Numbered from the stretch's first letter, positions 13,190-26,300 are shown. The stretch is DNA of 64,000 nucleotides from Branchiostoma floridae (GCF_000003815.2 NC_049994.1:6601528-6665527); one strand, 5' to 3'. The notes: generated by a model from the sequence alone, not told the origin. Program-made: numbers and translations.

Positions 13190-13340
13190 TAGTCTAGTGG
13201 TTAGCGGCCATGCCTCTGGACCATGAAAAAAGTTCAAACACTGGCTGCTGTCAGTTATTGACATGCAAGCAAGCTACTAGAAAGGTTTGCAGGCCGTAGG
13301 ACACGGTGTTAAGTTGTGACCTGTGTTCATGCTTGTTGAA
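13190..13340 (+). repeat. possible tRNA-like SINE head
   Basis: TAGTGGTTAGCGG resembles a tRNA A box, and 'agttcaaacactgg' about 35 bp later is a weak B box. No clear body or end. This could be chance. Confidence 0.3.
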
Positions 13341-13800
13341 AAGAGTTAGAGCAATTTCAGTGGAACAATGAACCTATAAATACAGTATATGGTGTCTGGC
13401 TGCTCTGTTAGGACCCAAGTGAAAGAATAACTCTTCAGTGAGATAAACTGAATTTATCATTTACTAATTGCATTTTTTTAATGTAGGAAAAAATGATGTA
13501 ACAACAAGGTTCACTAAGGTTAAAGTGCATTGCATTTTATTAGCATTTTACTTTATTGCTTGATGAAGGACTTATATAATTTTATATGATGATCTGGCTC
13601 CCTCTCTGACAACTTCTGTTGTGACCACCACACATTTGGTACATGAAAAAACATTAAGAAGGGTAAAGCTTAGATAGCACTACCTGGCTTAATATGATTT
13701 TTGTGCAGTTTGGACTCTATGGATATTATAGTGCTGGTGGAGCTTTCTGCAGTTTTCCCTGTTCTAACATACATGTGTCAGTAGTGTAACATACATTTGC

Positions 13801-15088
13801 ATAATTCCACCAGGTGCCATTATACTGCCACCTCAAAAACGTTGTTATAGAGGCTTTCTCAAGATTGTCTTCGACACCTAAATATCTGAATTGTATTACA
13901 TTTAGGATATTTAACCCTCTCAACACGTCATAAAATTTTTTCTTGTATACCATATACGACATATAATTTCAGTCTATACAGGTGTCAATTAGTACTTTTT
14001 GTGTATTATTATTACAGCTGTTATGTAAGGAGTAGATTAGGAAAACTATATATTGCTGGAAAGCTCACAGAATGGCCTTTCCAAAACAAGCAAAATAAAT
14101 ATCATACCATCAATCTGAGGACAGCAATCGTCATGGAAACCACTCAAAAACACATTTGCATCACTCCCAAAAAAAGTTTCACAAAAGAAAATATTAGGCT
14201 AGGGGCTGAGTTTTTTGTGTCATTTATCATAAAACTATGTAGAAATACTCAACCATACATACACAATGCTGGTATGCTGTTAGAATGACCAAAAACTAAA
14301 AATCAAAGCATGATTTCAAATAAGTTCAGTGTTGACAAACAAATGTTACCCCAATAAACAGTTGTGCCCCCCTCCCCACACCTGTAGTTGTACTATTAAA
14401 ATAATGAATATGCCTTGTGCTAAATGGCAAATTATTTTTCTGGATGTTCTCCACATATCAGGGAGTCAAATAAATCCATTTACTATGACTTGGGTAGAGA
14501 AACAGGTATCAGAGTATATAAAATGTCAATTTGGACCAGTGACCTATCTGACCTGACCTGGACCTCCTTCTGCCCCAAGAAAAACAACAAGGAAGCATGC
14601 ATGTAGAACTCATTAGACACGGTGATATCAGCTCATTTGATCTCAACAAAAACAGCTGGGTGTTTGCCTTGCTGTCCCTCAAGGATTTCCCTGTCATCAC
14701 TCCTGTAAGCCTCCAACAAAATTATCCACCAAACTGTCTCCATTTCTGCTAAATTTACTAAATAAACCTGTAGAAAACTGAAGCCAAAACACACGCTGGA
14801 GGCCTCAGAAACAGGGCTCAAATGCTAGATCCCTTCTGGTTGGTCAAAGATACAAGCATCCTGATTGGCAGACTCTGCCAATTTCCCATTTCACAGTAGT
14901 CAGTTTGAATTTCCCGCCGGAATTAAACCTGAAGCCACGATCGTGGCTTCTCGTGTCCTATGGGAAAGCCATGATAGTGGCTTCTCGTGCTGAGAGGGTT
15001 AACATTCGGTGTTCAAGACAATCTCGGCAAGACCTCTATACTAACATTTTTTTTTAGGTGGTGGTATAATGGCACCTGGTGGAATTAT
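13801..15088. mobile_element. 1.3-kb element with ATAATTCCACCAGGTGCC ends
   Basis: The left end ATAATTCCACCAGGTGCC is inverted at the right (GGCACCTGGTGGAATTAT). The inverted repeat runs on for over 100 bp: 'gttatagaggc', 'agattgtctt' and 'aaccctctcaa' all have mirrored partners near 14990-15060. The 1.29-kb interior shows no convincing protein. Fragments of its left end occur at 1205-1277 and near 10890-10990. Confidence 0.8.
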
Positions 15089-15699
15089 GATAGGCGATGT
15101 ATACAATCATGTAAATGATGCGTTAAGCTCAACATTATGATTCATAATTCATTTATTCTTTGTATTTAATTTCTGTATTCTTTTATCACTAAAGCTCCCA
15201 TCAGTGACTAGCACTCCTGTTTTGGAATTTGTGTGAGAATTTATAGATTACTTCATTTGCATCCTCTAATTTGTATGTACAATGTAGTTGTAGACCACCT
15301 TATGAATGTTGCTGTCAGTCAAGATTTGTAATGGCCTCTACAACACTCAGCTGAACTGGTGTATTTTACAGAGGTCACCACAGCGTAGACCCCTGTGCTA
15401 CCTATAATGGTGCCCGCGCACATTTATGGATCTATAATGTTTCTACACAACAGCTGCGATGTTGAATCCCATATTTCAGGGGGCACTAGGTTTGCACGAG
15501 GGCTGGAATTACCCAAGCCGTGGCGCTGAAAGGATTTCCGGGAAAATGAGAACTGCAGAGCGAATAATGATGAGGCATGGCCTGTCAATGTGGATGTTTT
15601 CCACGTCGTCTTACTATAGATTAATCAGGTCTTTTTGCTACCTTGGGGGGAACCCATATACCATGTTGGAATACTCAGACTTGCAATTAAATCCACTAG
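15089..15699. other. no feature recognised
   Basis: Non-coding. No repeat ends or RNA genes seen. Confidence 0.45.
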
Positions 15700-16094
15700 T
15701 AAGGCCACACCAGTTTTAGTTGTTGTTTCTCGGATTTCCTGACCAAAGTCTTTCCGAATTGGAAAAAAAAAAAAAATTGAAATTGATGGTCACACCTTGT
15801 GTTGACAAAATTTCACAGCCTCGGGAGAAATTCACAAATTAACTATGGGCCTCAAATTCCAGTAACTGTACCTGCCTATTTTGTACAGTACATTGATTTT
15901 ATAATTTTTTCTTAAAACTTTGGACTGCTACCAGGGACCCCCTAAATTAACTGTAACTTGTTTAAGCCCCTCGATCTCTCCTACCCCCGACTTTTGTCAA
16001 AAGTTTTTTTTTCTTCCTTTTTCTAGACCAACCGACCCAATTTTTTTCTGAAAAAAAAATCGGAGAAACAGCAAATAGAATTGGTGTGGCCTAA
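15700..16094. mobile_element. MITE with TAAGGCCACAC ends
   Basis: It begins TAAGGCCACACCAGTTTTAG and ends TAGAATTGGTGTGGCCTAA, with inverted 'tgtttctcgga' and 'cggagaaacagc' blocks inside. It is a longer relative (395 bp) of 11683-12023. Confidence 0.75.
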
Positions 16095-16099
16095 TACAT

Positions 16100-16400
16100 G
16101 TGCATCATCAAATGTGAGATGTGTGCACAAGTACTGGTGATGTTAATTAGTGCCAGAGCAACATCATCACACTTGTGCACAAAAAGTACTGATGTCACAG
16201 AATGCAGACGTGTTATCTGTAATTTGTGCACAAGAAGTGATGATGCTCTTTGAATTACAAACCTACCTGTAGATTTGTATGTGACACTGTATCTGAGATG
16301 TGTTATAAGTTGTACTTGTGTTGTGCACAAGAAGTGTTGATGCACATTTAAACCATAATTTTATACAAACCTACCCGTACATTTGTATGTGACTGTGTAT
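16100..16400. repeat. degenerate tandem repeat, GTGCACAAGAAGTG units
   Basis: The motif 'tgtgcacaa(g/a)aagt(g/a)' followed by 'tgatg' appears four times. A longer block ('caaacctacc.gta.atttgtatgtgac') appears twice, so this is a local tandem duplication of uneven period. Confidence 0.6.
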
Positions 16401-16639
16401 ATGAGACATGTTGTGTAAACTTAGTACAGCTTCCCCTACGTATACTGTAATCATACACACTGAAATTGAATACTGTTGTAACATAATCAGTTTTTCCAAT
16501 TTAACAAAAGAAATACATTTTGTACGCAACTTATTTCTCAGTTTTGCCACTAGTTGGATCATTCTAAAAAGAGTGATCTCAAACAGATTACTTCAGAATT
16601 AATCAACTCAATGAACGGAAAAGCTGCCTATATAATATA

Positions 16640-16856
16640 TAATGTTAGATCACCTTTATCCGTAGGGTAACCTTTATCCATTCTTTTTAAGAACAACGTA
16701 TTTAGGGAAAGCAAGTTGACAGATGATGGTTTCAAATAATTTTTTTGAAAATAGTACAATTTGAAACTACCGTCTATCGACTTGATATCCTGCATAGCCT
16801 GTTAAGCAACACAACGGATATAGGTTACCTCGCGGATAAAGGTGAACTAATGTTAA
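16640..16856. mobile_element. family A palindromic MITE
   Basis: Complete copy, from 'taatgttagatcaccttt' to 'ggtgaactaatgtta', with mirrored inner blocks. Confidence 0.8.
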
Positions 16857-17091
16857 CTATTTGCATTCCTATTATGATATACATTTTGTAAACATTCAGA
16901 TCAATCCCTGGTACTGAAAATGTTGTCTTGAAGTTCTTTGTAGAAGGTGGTTTCTAAGAAAAAATTTAAGGGCTACTATGAATCCACAATAGGTTTGGGG
17001 TGTGTTTCAGTGGCTTCTTCACTGTGGACTCAATACCACTCACATTTCTGTGCTGTCTTCTATCTGAGTGTGTACCTCCTTGTCTAAGTGC

Positions 17092-17312
17092 TAACGTAAG
17101 TTCACCTTTATCCGCGGGGTAACCTATATCCGTTGTACTGTTTAACAGAGCATCTAGTGATATCAAGTCGTTTGACGGTAGTTTCAATTTGTTTTACAAA
17201 TATTTCAGTTTGAAACCACTGCCCGTTGATGTTATATTGAATTTCTTAGATACCTTTTTTGGAAAACAATGGATAAAGGTTTACCCCGCGGATAACGGTG
17301 AACCAACGTTAC
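17092..17312. mobile_element. family A palindromic MITE
   Basis: Complete copy, from 'taacgtaagttcaccttt' to 'ggtgaaccaacgtta'. Only ~235 bp separate it from the preceding copy. Confidence 0.8.
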
Positions 17313-19337
17313 ATGCATGTATTATCCAGTATGCAGTATCATTGAGGTGTTGTAATTGACTGTTTTGTCTGTCTGTAGTGCCCTTGCCAAGGTGGTTTCC
17401 AACTGGTAATCCATAAATGAGTTTTCATGACAGTAGCAGAATGTGACTCCAGTGCAATTGGGAACTCAAAACTGCCGCAAACACTCCATTTTCTCCTTAT
17501 CTCGAAATTGAATTTATTTCATACAGTAAAACTCTCAACATTTATGACAGCAATCTGTCAATAGCAGATGAAGGATAAACATTAAGACTATTGTTCCCTA
17601 CCTATGCCTGGGTAGAAGCTCTTAAATAAAGCACATAAGCTGGTATCTTGGAAAGATGTATAGATCCTTAATGCAATTTGTTGGTTATATCAGACATGTA
17701 TATGCCGTATCGCTGCAGGCACCTGGCCCATATTTATCTGGGATAGCTGCCAAAGAAATCTGACTGACATTTACTTAGTGGGTTAGATTATAAAGAAGTA
17801 TAAATTGTGTTTTATTATTCATATAGCAAACGATGAAAGAAACAATGAACAATAAATGAAGAAAAAGCCATTGAGAGACCAGAAGAGAGGAATTTTTGCT
17901 TTTCTTTTTTCTTGTACCTTTGCCAAGATTCAAGAAGGTTATGTTTTAGATGTGGTGTCAATGTGTATTTGCATCATATACGTTTGTTTATATAACTTGT
18001 GGACAGTATAAATGGAGAAGCCACATGTGCATGGGTCCTTATGATATTTCATAGTGAGTAGGCATTGGGAAAATGAAGAACTGACAATATACTGAATATC
18101 AACTATTTTCCTGAAAAGTCTAGTACTGAAGCGATGGCTAGAAATATTTCCATATGTGGAGAGATGGTAATAGTCTGTTACAACATGGAGTCCCAATGTT
18201 ACACTTAATAGAATTACACGAACTGCAGGCATCTAGCCAGGCATGTGTCGTTGTGTCATCTGGACAAAAGTCATGCTTTTCCTAAAATAACAAGAAATTG
18301 GACACACTGGGGAGCAGATGCTCTGAGTCTGAGAAGCATGAAATTCTGATTGACCATGGATACCACCAGCTCTTTCACAGTGTTTTTGCCTCTCATGATA
18401 CCTCACAACGAAACATTTTAACTTAGCATTCTCAAAAACTCAGCACCATGGAGGGCGGATGCCCCAGGCCCCTCTACAATAATCACTTACTGTGACTCAC
18501 CAAGAAATGTGGACACCCTGTAATAAAAACCTCGCGAAAAGCCAGACGAGCCATAGCAAAGTTAACATAAAGTGTCATGCTTTGTCATCAGTCTGAGTTT
18601 TGACCCCTTTTGCTGTCCAAGGTGCTGAATACATTGTTATTATTACTTTACTATATTTGCGGCAGGTTATTTCTGAGCGGAAATATACACTTCCGATGAG
18701 AGTGACAGTTTATTTAGATCCACAATTAGCCTCATAAGAGATTAAAATTAGTTTTTCATGATGATCTTGAGCAAGCCCTTAACAATATGCATCTGACATT
18801 TATCCACAGAATCTATATTCTACGGGTGACTTCTGTGCACACATGAATGTTTTGGCTTGCTCCCAACATAAGATATCAGTTGCTTTTCCACAAAGAGCAT
18901 AATTTACAACTGCTCGTGCATCCTTGAAATGGCCATGAGCTTTGACCATAAACTCATGTGAGTGCTTTGTAAAAGTGATGCCGAAAGACGGAATATTGCT
19001 GTGACAGTAAAAAAAATGTACATGTCATCAACATCCATGACAAGACAAGCTTGCATCCTTACTTGCATTGTTGCATCAAGTTTAACAAAGAAGCCATCCG
19101 TAAAATCTTTTTATGGGTCCTGAAGTTATGCAAAAGGTTGTGAAATTGCGCAAGTCATTTCCAAACTGTCTGAGGCAAGCAGTCACCTCTTTTTATTTCA
19201 CTTTGTGTAAATCCTTTGAAAGCTGCAGACCAAATTGGCCTTTGACTTTATCCACTACCGGCCGGAGAATGGCTTTCCTTGAAACAGATACAGAATACTA
19301 AAATGAGGGGAGGGGTTGTTTTCAGAACTCTACTGAT
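17313..19337. other. no feature recognised
   Basis: About 2 kb of non-coding sequence without repeat ends that I can pair. Confidence 0.45.
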
Positions 19338-19745
19338 GGATCCTAGCCTAGGTACCATCCGGATAGTAGTTCGCTCTGACGTTTATCATACACAACATAC
19401 AGTTGCTTCTCTCTCTGACTTTTGTTATTAATAACTGTTAAGTTAAATTATACACTGTTGCTTCTCTGCTATTCTGTCTGGGGAACCTTGACATCTCTAG
19501 CATCCGGAATTGTCCAAATTTTGGATGAAGGCGCTGATTGTTCTTTATACATTGAGTGAATTGAGGAATGGGTTCAAGCTCTTGTTCGAACAGGCATTCC
19601 AACACCATAAAAGGCCTCCATCTTCTTGGTGTTGAATGGCCTGTCCTTATGAGCTCTGAGTGAATTGTACAGCTCCCCATATGGGTAGCAGAAGAAAACA
19701 TAGCAATGAACTACTACCCAAATTGTACCCAGGCTAGTTGGATCC
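19338..19745. mobile_element. element with GGATCCTAGCCTAGGTACC ends
   Basis: GGATCCTAGCCTAGGTACC at the left is matched in reverse by 'gtacccaggctagttggatcc' at the right. The inner blocks 'tccggatagtagttcgc', 'tccaaattttggatg' and 'gaatgggttcaagc' recur inside the 1.55-kb inverted repeats at 30178-30380, so this family was present when those repeats formed. Confidence 0.65.
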
Positions 19746-20149
19746 AATAATTATATACAAAACATTTACAACCATGAATAGTTTCATTATGATGATGAAT
19801 GACTGTATAACGAGGTTCTTCATTCACGACCACATGTTCTTCAAGAGCCCTTTGGAAAAATAGACTTATAAGTTTTTTAATGGCTCTTGAAAAAATGTGG
19901 TTGTGAAAAACATGTGGTTGGTACTACCGCAAACTTAAAACTACCACAAAATTGCAGCACTGCAAACTTAAATGCATTTACAGTACTTCAATAGGAGATA
20001 GGAGAATCTGTTTCATGAAATGTGTACCTCAAGAGTTTATAGCCGTACTTTAATGTCCTCAAATATCTGACGATTTGCAATGTTTTTTTTTTTAAATATT
20101 GACATAGGACATGCCATAAAACAGCCTTAGGTGAAACTATTATACATCT

Positions 20150-20462
20150 GGTTTGGTTGCCCACTCTAGCATCAAATTTGTGGTCCTTGAAAGATGTCAT
20201 CTGTAATCAAGTTTATGATCCGGCCTACCCAACTGTACCACTTTCTAGTCCATTTACTAGGTGTGGTAGTGCTCAAATTTATGCCATGTGATCATGTATC
20301 ATAATACAGCCATATGACAAACTATAATTATGGTAAATATGTTTTGGTTTCTCACTCTAGCATCAAATTCATGGTCTTTGAGAGATATCATCTGAAATCA
20401 AGTTTATGATCCGGCCTACCCAACTGTGCCACTTTCCGGCCCATTTACTGGATGTAGTCATG
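20150..20462. repeat. tandem direct duplication, ~190 bp
   Basis: The blocks 'cactctagcatcaaatt', 'atcaagtttatgatccggcc' and 'tacccaactgt' occur twice in the same order and orientation, about 190 bp apart. Confidence 0.75.
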
Positions 20463-20472
20463 TAAGTCAGCC

Positions 20473-21074
20473 ATAACACTAGTTCACCTTTATCCAACTG
20501 GTAACCTATATCCGTTGTTTTTAAAACAAGGTATTTAGGGACATCATGTCAACAGAGGTGGTTACAAACTGCAACATTTGACCAAATATATTTAAAACCA
20601 TCGTACATTGACGCAATATCCCTAAATGCCCTGTTTTGAAATACAACGCAGAGTCCTCCCCAGAGGATGGAATAACTGAGGCCCTCCACTATACTCCTAG
20701 CCCAGCTCCACTATACTTCATTTGAAACTCTGTTTCTTCCCTATTTTCTTGGTTAGTTTTGCTAAAATTAATGAAAATTCGCAGACTTTTGTACCAAGTG
20801 GCATCACTTTTCCAGTTGGCATTGTCTGCAAAATTTTGTGAACGGGCGATGATCAAAACAATAGTCCTGTTGCCACTTCACAACAAAGGAATCACTATAT
20901 TTATAGAGGATATACTTGAAGATGTATTTGACACCCTCTGTCATTGCAAAATTAACCCATTTTCATGAAAGCACACCGCGTTGGTTCAGGTTATTTTTGC
21001 CAGCCCCTCCACTATACTAAAAAATTCTGGGGAGAACCCTGCAACGGATATAGGTTAGCAGTGAACTAGCGTTA
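20473..21074. mobile_element. family A MITE interrupted by another element
   Basis: The left part (20473-20648) and the right part (21042-21074) together form one family A copy ending GTGAACTAGCGTTA. The right arm is split by a separate insertion at 20649-21041. Confidence 0.85.
20649..21041. mobile_element. nested MITE, CAGRGTYCTCCCCAGA ends, 5-bp duplication
   Basis: The left end CAGAGTCCTCCCCAGA and the right end TCTGGGGAGAACCCTG form a 16-bp inverted repeat with two mismatches. CAACG is duplicated on both sides (20644-20648 and 21042-21046), and the family A sequence reads continuously once one copy is removed. Both sides also carry inverted 'ccctccactatact' blocks near the ends. It is 393 bp and non-coding. 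Confidence 0.88.
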
Positions 21075-22296
21075 ACCATCAGGGTTTCATGTTGACATTT
21101 CTGGGACACGGAGGGGTTTAAACTTTAGTGGAACTACTCAAAAGACTCGTGATGATCGTCATTATCTTAGTCATTCCTGATAGATCGTTTGTGATAGCCC
21201 TGGTAGGATCAGCCAGGCTGGCTGCCCTAAAAGCTCCCAAGGCACTGCCCAGTCATGGAGTCTGGAGGAGGCTACTTCAAAATAGTTAGCTGGTCATCAT
21301 CTAACATGCATCACTCTGTAACTTTCTCTAACTGACTTTTTCATTCCTATAACACAATCTGTTTAAGGAGTCTTTGTTCCCTGTGTATCTGTGTTGGTTT
21401 GTGGTAACAGCTATTTGAATAGTAATAGTTTATTGTGAATTCATGTTCGAGGGCTCATTGCAGATAACATGAAAGAAGACATTGTGTAGAACAGAATAAA
21501 ATGTGCCTACTCTAGTCTCAAAGCTATTTCGAAACTCTATAACTTTTTGGGTTTGAGTACACTGTCAGTAGAGTGGCCCCAGGAAGTTAGTGAGTGGGAA
21601 GATGACTGCAATTGCATTGAGTAGCAGGAAGTAGCGATCAGAGGTGGTACAACTAGTCATAAATCAGACATTACAGTCCAGGTCATGCAGTCAATGGATG
21701 TGTCTACTTATTCATAGGAAGGCATTGTACAAAAAGTGTATTTGCTGTGTGTTTGTGTTTTTGCAGTTACAGATTTTCCATAACTAGTTATCCAGTGAAT
21801 GTTTTTAAATCCATTTAGTAAATGGGAATGTCAGACCTTTCAGTTGAATGTATCATAATTGCCTTGCATCATGCTAAGTCAATGACCCAAGTAGAAAAAT
21901 ATGTCTCTCACTTTGCCTCCCTAAGATTAAGGTATTCTGGCCTTTCTGCATCATTAGCCATTATGCTGTGACCTTTTCAAACTATATCTTTTGTTTACTC
22001 ATTGTCACTAGTCAAGAGTGCGTACTTTGTAATTTTAAAGGCCATATTGCTTTCACATATTGTGCCTCTAGTGTCTGTTCAAATAAAGCAGGAGCTTGGG
22101 TTTAACAAATGACATTGTGTAAAATGTGAAGGTCGGGATGCAAAGATTGAAGCGTCTATTTTTGCAGCTCAACAGGGCATGCACCATGCTTTAGTGTGTA
22201 AGCATTCTTCTTGCCATATCCTGGTTTGCACCATGCATGCTAATTGTAGAGGATACAGTTCTTCCCCTTCAAGAGGCCTACACACATCTTTGCTTT
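21075..22296. other. no feature recognised
   Basis: Non-coding sequence; nothing paired or coding was found. Confidence 0.45.
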
Positions 22297-22705
22297 GGGT
22301 GGGTACCGGTACAGAAAATTCAGGTAAAGGTACGGTCCAGGTCCAGACGATCAGGTCCAGGTTTGAACCTGAACCTGGAATATGCAATACTCAAAACAAT
22401 GGAACATTTTGCTACAAATGATTTGATGGCGTATCCGACGTCCGTTGGCACTTAAAATCCTGTCTTCATATGAACAACACTTAACTGTCTCTGTTTTCGA
22501 CCAAGTTTGACTTTAAAAACTCGGTAATAATGACCATCATCTTTCCTCTGATTTGCTCTGGGTTTTTTTGTGGACCTATAAGCCCTGTGTCCTGTTGGTA
22601 TATAATCTGTTCATTTTCAAATCTCGCCAACATCCGGTCCTCTGATTTTTTAGGTCCGGTTTTTCTGTACTGGTCCAACAAAAGAACCGTACCAGTACCC
22701 ACCCC
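22297..22705. mobile_element. element with GGGTGGGTACYGGTAC ends
   Basis: The left 'gggtgggtaccggtacagaa' and the right 'ccgtaccagtacccacccc' are inverted. The inner text repeats 'caggtccagg'. Relatives occur at 50640-51071 and twice inside each of the 1.55-kb inverted repeats. Confidence 0.7.
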
Positions 22706-23599
22706 TATTACTAATCACAGAACCTGTAAAATTATGCAATTGGATGTCTATGGGCTATGCTATATGCAAGCACAGATACACATTTGAACATCTGAGCTCA
22801 TCTGCCTCAGGAGCCTTTCAGAAACATCAGGTTTATAATAGAGTGCTTACATCCATCCTTACGATCTATCGCTCATATAGTGAAGAGACGTTTGATTAAT
22901 GTATCATATTTCACATATAGCCCCTAATCTTCCCCAGCTGAATATACTCAAAGATCCTGTTGATTTCTCTGCCTAGTTGTAAAGTAGCAATTCCTGTCTG
23001 CACAGCAAAGTACTTCATCACCAGACATCGGGGACAGACCAAGAAATATAAGGGAGGGATTGCCTCAGGGACAAACCAAGAATGGTCATGGAGAACTACA
23101 TTCTACGTCTACATTGCCACTATCCCCAGATAACCCCATAAGGGCGGAAGTTGAGGTCCCTGGCTATAAATAAGATGGGCAAGCCCCCAGCCTCCAACAA
23201 CCCATGTGTAAAAAGAGTAGGGGACCTTCTCGGTGTGAGTGGATCAAATGATTCCAGCCAAAAATGGGGAAGGAAATTTCCCAAGCAGCCTCGTAATACC
23301 TGCTTCACCTATTGAGTCAGTGAAGTCAAGCTTGCCTAAGCTTGATGTTTCTGACTTAGGGAGAAGAAATGTGGACACTCTTCATCTTCGTGATGGTAAC
23401 ATCAGGCCCTACGAACCTGTTTAAAGGAAGCTTCATTTTGTCTAAATAGCTTTCTTTCCTTGGTGCTGAATAAGGGATTATTGTGGAGATGTGTTTTCAT
23501 CTGCAAAGTTCCCAGGGTGGTGGGCTGAAAATTCATGAAGGTATCAAGATACCATGATCATTTCTTATCCATTCTTTTAAAGAATAACTCACTCTACCC
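22706..23599. other. no feature recognised
   Basis: Non-coding; no paired repeat ends. Confidence 0.4.
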
Positions 23600-23904
23600 C
23601 ATGGTTCTAGCCAGCATCCGTCCTTTCGTCCTGTGACAGAATTTTTATGCTGGGAACAGAAAAAAAATTTTGTCCATTCCGTTCCGTGATGGACAAAAAT
23701 CGACATGTAATGATATTGATTGAACCAAGCTTGGTCTAGCAAAATTTGCCTCTCAAAATAAAAGAAATAGTGTTTCAGAGGGACTTTCTTTCAAATTTTT
23801 CCCAGGGGAGCATGCCCCAGACCCCCTAGGATTGTCGCACCTTTGACAGTTTTCCAATCAAAATCCATGGGACAGAAAAAAATTTCAGGCTGGCTAGAAC
23901 ACTG
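23600..23904. mobile_element. hAT-like MITE with 8-bp target duplication
   Basis: The left end CATGGTTCTAGCCAGCATCC and the right end GCTGGCTAGAACACTG are inverted. The flanking 8-mers CTCTACCC (23592-23599) and CTCTAACC (23905-23912) differ at one base, fitting the 8-bp duplication of hAT transposons. Both ends closely match the corresponding ends of the 30-kb element at 29263-59425. Confidence 0.82.
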
Positions 23905-24359
23905 CTCTAACCTTACTAATATGATTTTCTGTGACCACCTAACTTCCTGCAACTTTCAAACCAGTATAACTCTTGGGACCACCACGCAGGACCTGGCATG
24001 CACTTTCTATCTTTATCTCGGTGAAAAATTCTCTGACCTTTCACTCTCTGCATGAATTTGACTTCCATGTTCAGCAGTCCAACCTTAACAACTGGGGACA
24101 GAAAATCGATCAGCGGCTGCTCAACTATTTATAGCACCAGAATTGTCGGCGTGTCATGGGTTAAGGGCATTTAGAGAAGCGCAATCCCAAGTTGCGGAAT
24201 ACATACATGTACAACAAGGTCCATTGGTATTCCGGCTGTACCCTGAGTTAATCGGGGATTCATTTTTCCCCTTGAGAAGACGACATGGATGGGTCCTGTT
24301 GGGAGCAGTCGTGTGGAAATTTTCCCTTTCAGTAGATGCCTGTGAATAAGGAGGATTAC

Positions 24360-24740
24360 TGTGCAGCTTGGGTTGTTGATTGAAAGTTCTGAAAGCTGGT
24401 TGGGTGGCTGTGTATTGGTTTGTTTGTTGGTTGGTTGGCTGATTGGTTGGATTATTGGTTAGTTGGTTGGTTAACTGGACGGTTAATTGGTTGGTCGGTA
24501 GGTTGATTAGTCAGTTGGTAGTTTGGTTAATTGGTTGGTTGGTTTAGTTGGTTGGTTATTTGGTTCAGGATTAGGGGTTGGTGGGGTAAGTGCTTTGGAG
24601 GTTGGTTGGCTCAGGATGGTTGATTTGGTTAATGATATCTTGGCTGTTTGGCTCAATGGTTGACATGAGAGCTTGATTCTCAGTTTGACTCTAGTAGATA
24701 GTTGCTGGTTTACTGATTCATTGGTTGGGTTGCTAACTTA
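24360..24740 (+). repeat. degenerate TTGG simple repeat
   Basis: Long run of 'ggttggttggctgattggttgg'-type words interrupted by substitutions. Simple sequence, not coding. Confidence 0.85.
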
Positions 24741-25279
24741 TTGAACAGTGGTTGCTTGTTGAATAGAACTACTAATTTGCAAATTTTTTAACACATTTAC
24801 CTTGACTGGATTATTGTTTTACTCTTTCCTAACAAGCCTTGACAGTGTGACAGTCTCTATTTATCTTCTGGCAATTAAGTAACGTTATAGCCCATGAAAA
24901 ATGGTCGGAATCATTTTTGCTGCCAACAATTCATCCAGGCATGAAATCCGTACGGATTAGAGGAGATGTTAGCTTTAGGTTGGGTCTCTCCCAGAGTGAC
25001 GAACAGTCTAATTGCCTTTAACACAGCAGTCTGCCTTTTTCAAAACAAATTAGTGAAGGCATTGCCTCTTTTCTTCCCAGCCATCCCGGCTCCGACAGTT
25101 GTGATAAGGAAGACAGTGGATAAACTTTCGGTAAGCGTAGTAATTATGGAGACTCAGATACATCACGTTGCCATGGGAACGGTGACAGCACCGTCCGTCA
25201 CACCACCTGTCAGAGACAGTGGATGAAATGCAAACACAGTAGAGTGTAACCTACACACCGGATGATACACTGCTCGTGA

Positions 25280-26300
25280 TTGGTGGAATGCCTTGAAGTT
25301 ACAAGTCACGAAACGTCTTCAGATGGGTTTAAGTATGTCGATGACATGTCTGTCTCCGAATCACGACATGTGTCTGCGGCACCAAGGATTCAGGACGACA
25401 TCAATGGCCTGACACGTTGGACTGATACTAACTTCATGGCCCTGAACCCGTCTAAGTGCATGGTGATGGTGTTTTGCTTCATGAGAAATCCTCCACCGCC
25501 GCCAGCAATCACTGTTGGGCCAACCCAACTACAGGTTGTCCAGGCAGCACGTGTCCTGGGACTTATCCTCCAGAACAACCTCAAATGGACTCAACATGTG
25601 ACCTCAATCGTCACCGAAGGGAGTAAGAGACTCTATATGATAAGAAACCTGAAGAAACACGGACTGGACATAAGTGACCTTGTACTCGTCTACATCGGTT
25701 TCGTGCGGCCTCTTCTTGAGTACGCCTGTGTCATCTGGCACCCCGGTCTTACCAGAGTTTTGTCATCGAAAGTCGAACGCGTGCAGAAGAGGGCTCTGAG
25801 AATTATACTAGGACGGGAGTACGTCACTTACGACAGTGCACTGAACACTTCGGGTCTTTGTCGGCTGGACTGTAGAAGGGACAATCTATGCCTACGGTTT
25901 GCACGAACTCTTGTCAACTCTGAAAGATTCAGTTATTGGCTTCCATCTAGACGAGGGGATACCCATGATAGGTCTCTAAGAAACAAAGACAAACTCTCTC
26001 ACTTCCGGTGTAGAACTGCTCGTTTCGCTAATAGCACATTACCGTACTGTGTAAAGCTCCTGAACCAAGACTAAGGGTAATTTGTGAATACTAGCGAATC
26101 TTTCTTTGTATAGTAACTGACCAGTTATTGTAAACGGTAGATGTTATGTTGTGACTCGATCATTTTAAAAGTGTTAACTTGAGTTAGAGGTTGAAGTACT
26201 GAGTGTGAAAAAACGACAATTCAGCCATTTGTAAATGTGCTGCAAGTGTTTTTTAATGTCAATGGCAATAATAAACCATTTCTCTCTCTCTCTCTCTTAC
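25280..26300 (+). mobile_element. 5'-truncated non-LTR retrotransposon (RT 3' part)
   Basis: An open frame at 25280-26074 begins inside a reverse transcriptase palm domain: FKYVDDM carries the catalytic YVDD motif. It continues through LNPSKCMVMVF, 'RVLGLILQNNLKWTQHV' and 'RPLLEYACVIWHPGL', a thumb and C-terminal region typical of CR1/Jockey-group LINEs, then 'KVERVQKRALRIILG', and stops normally. A short untranslated tail follows with 'aataataaacc' and a CT run at about 26281-26297 marking the probable 3' end. Upstream palm motifs and the endonuclease are absent, so this is a dead 5'-truncated insertion. The reading frame shows no stop, which suggests it is recent. The clade assignment is from memory. 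Confidence 0.88.

Noticed and set aside
24966-25226. 86-codon frame upstream of the LINE fragment
   Set aside because: No reverse transcriptase or other motif, and it does not join the LINE frame.
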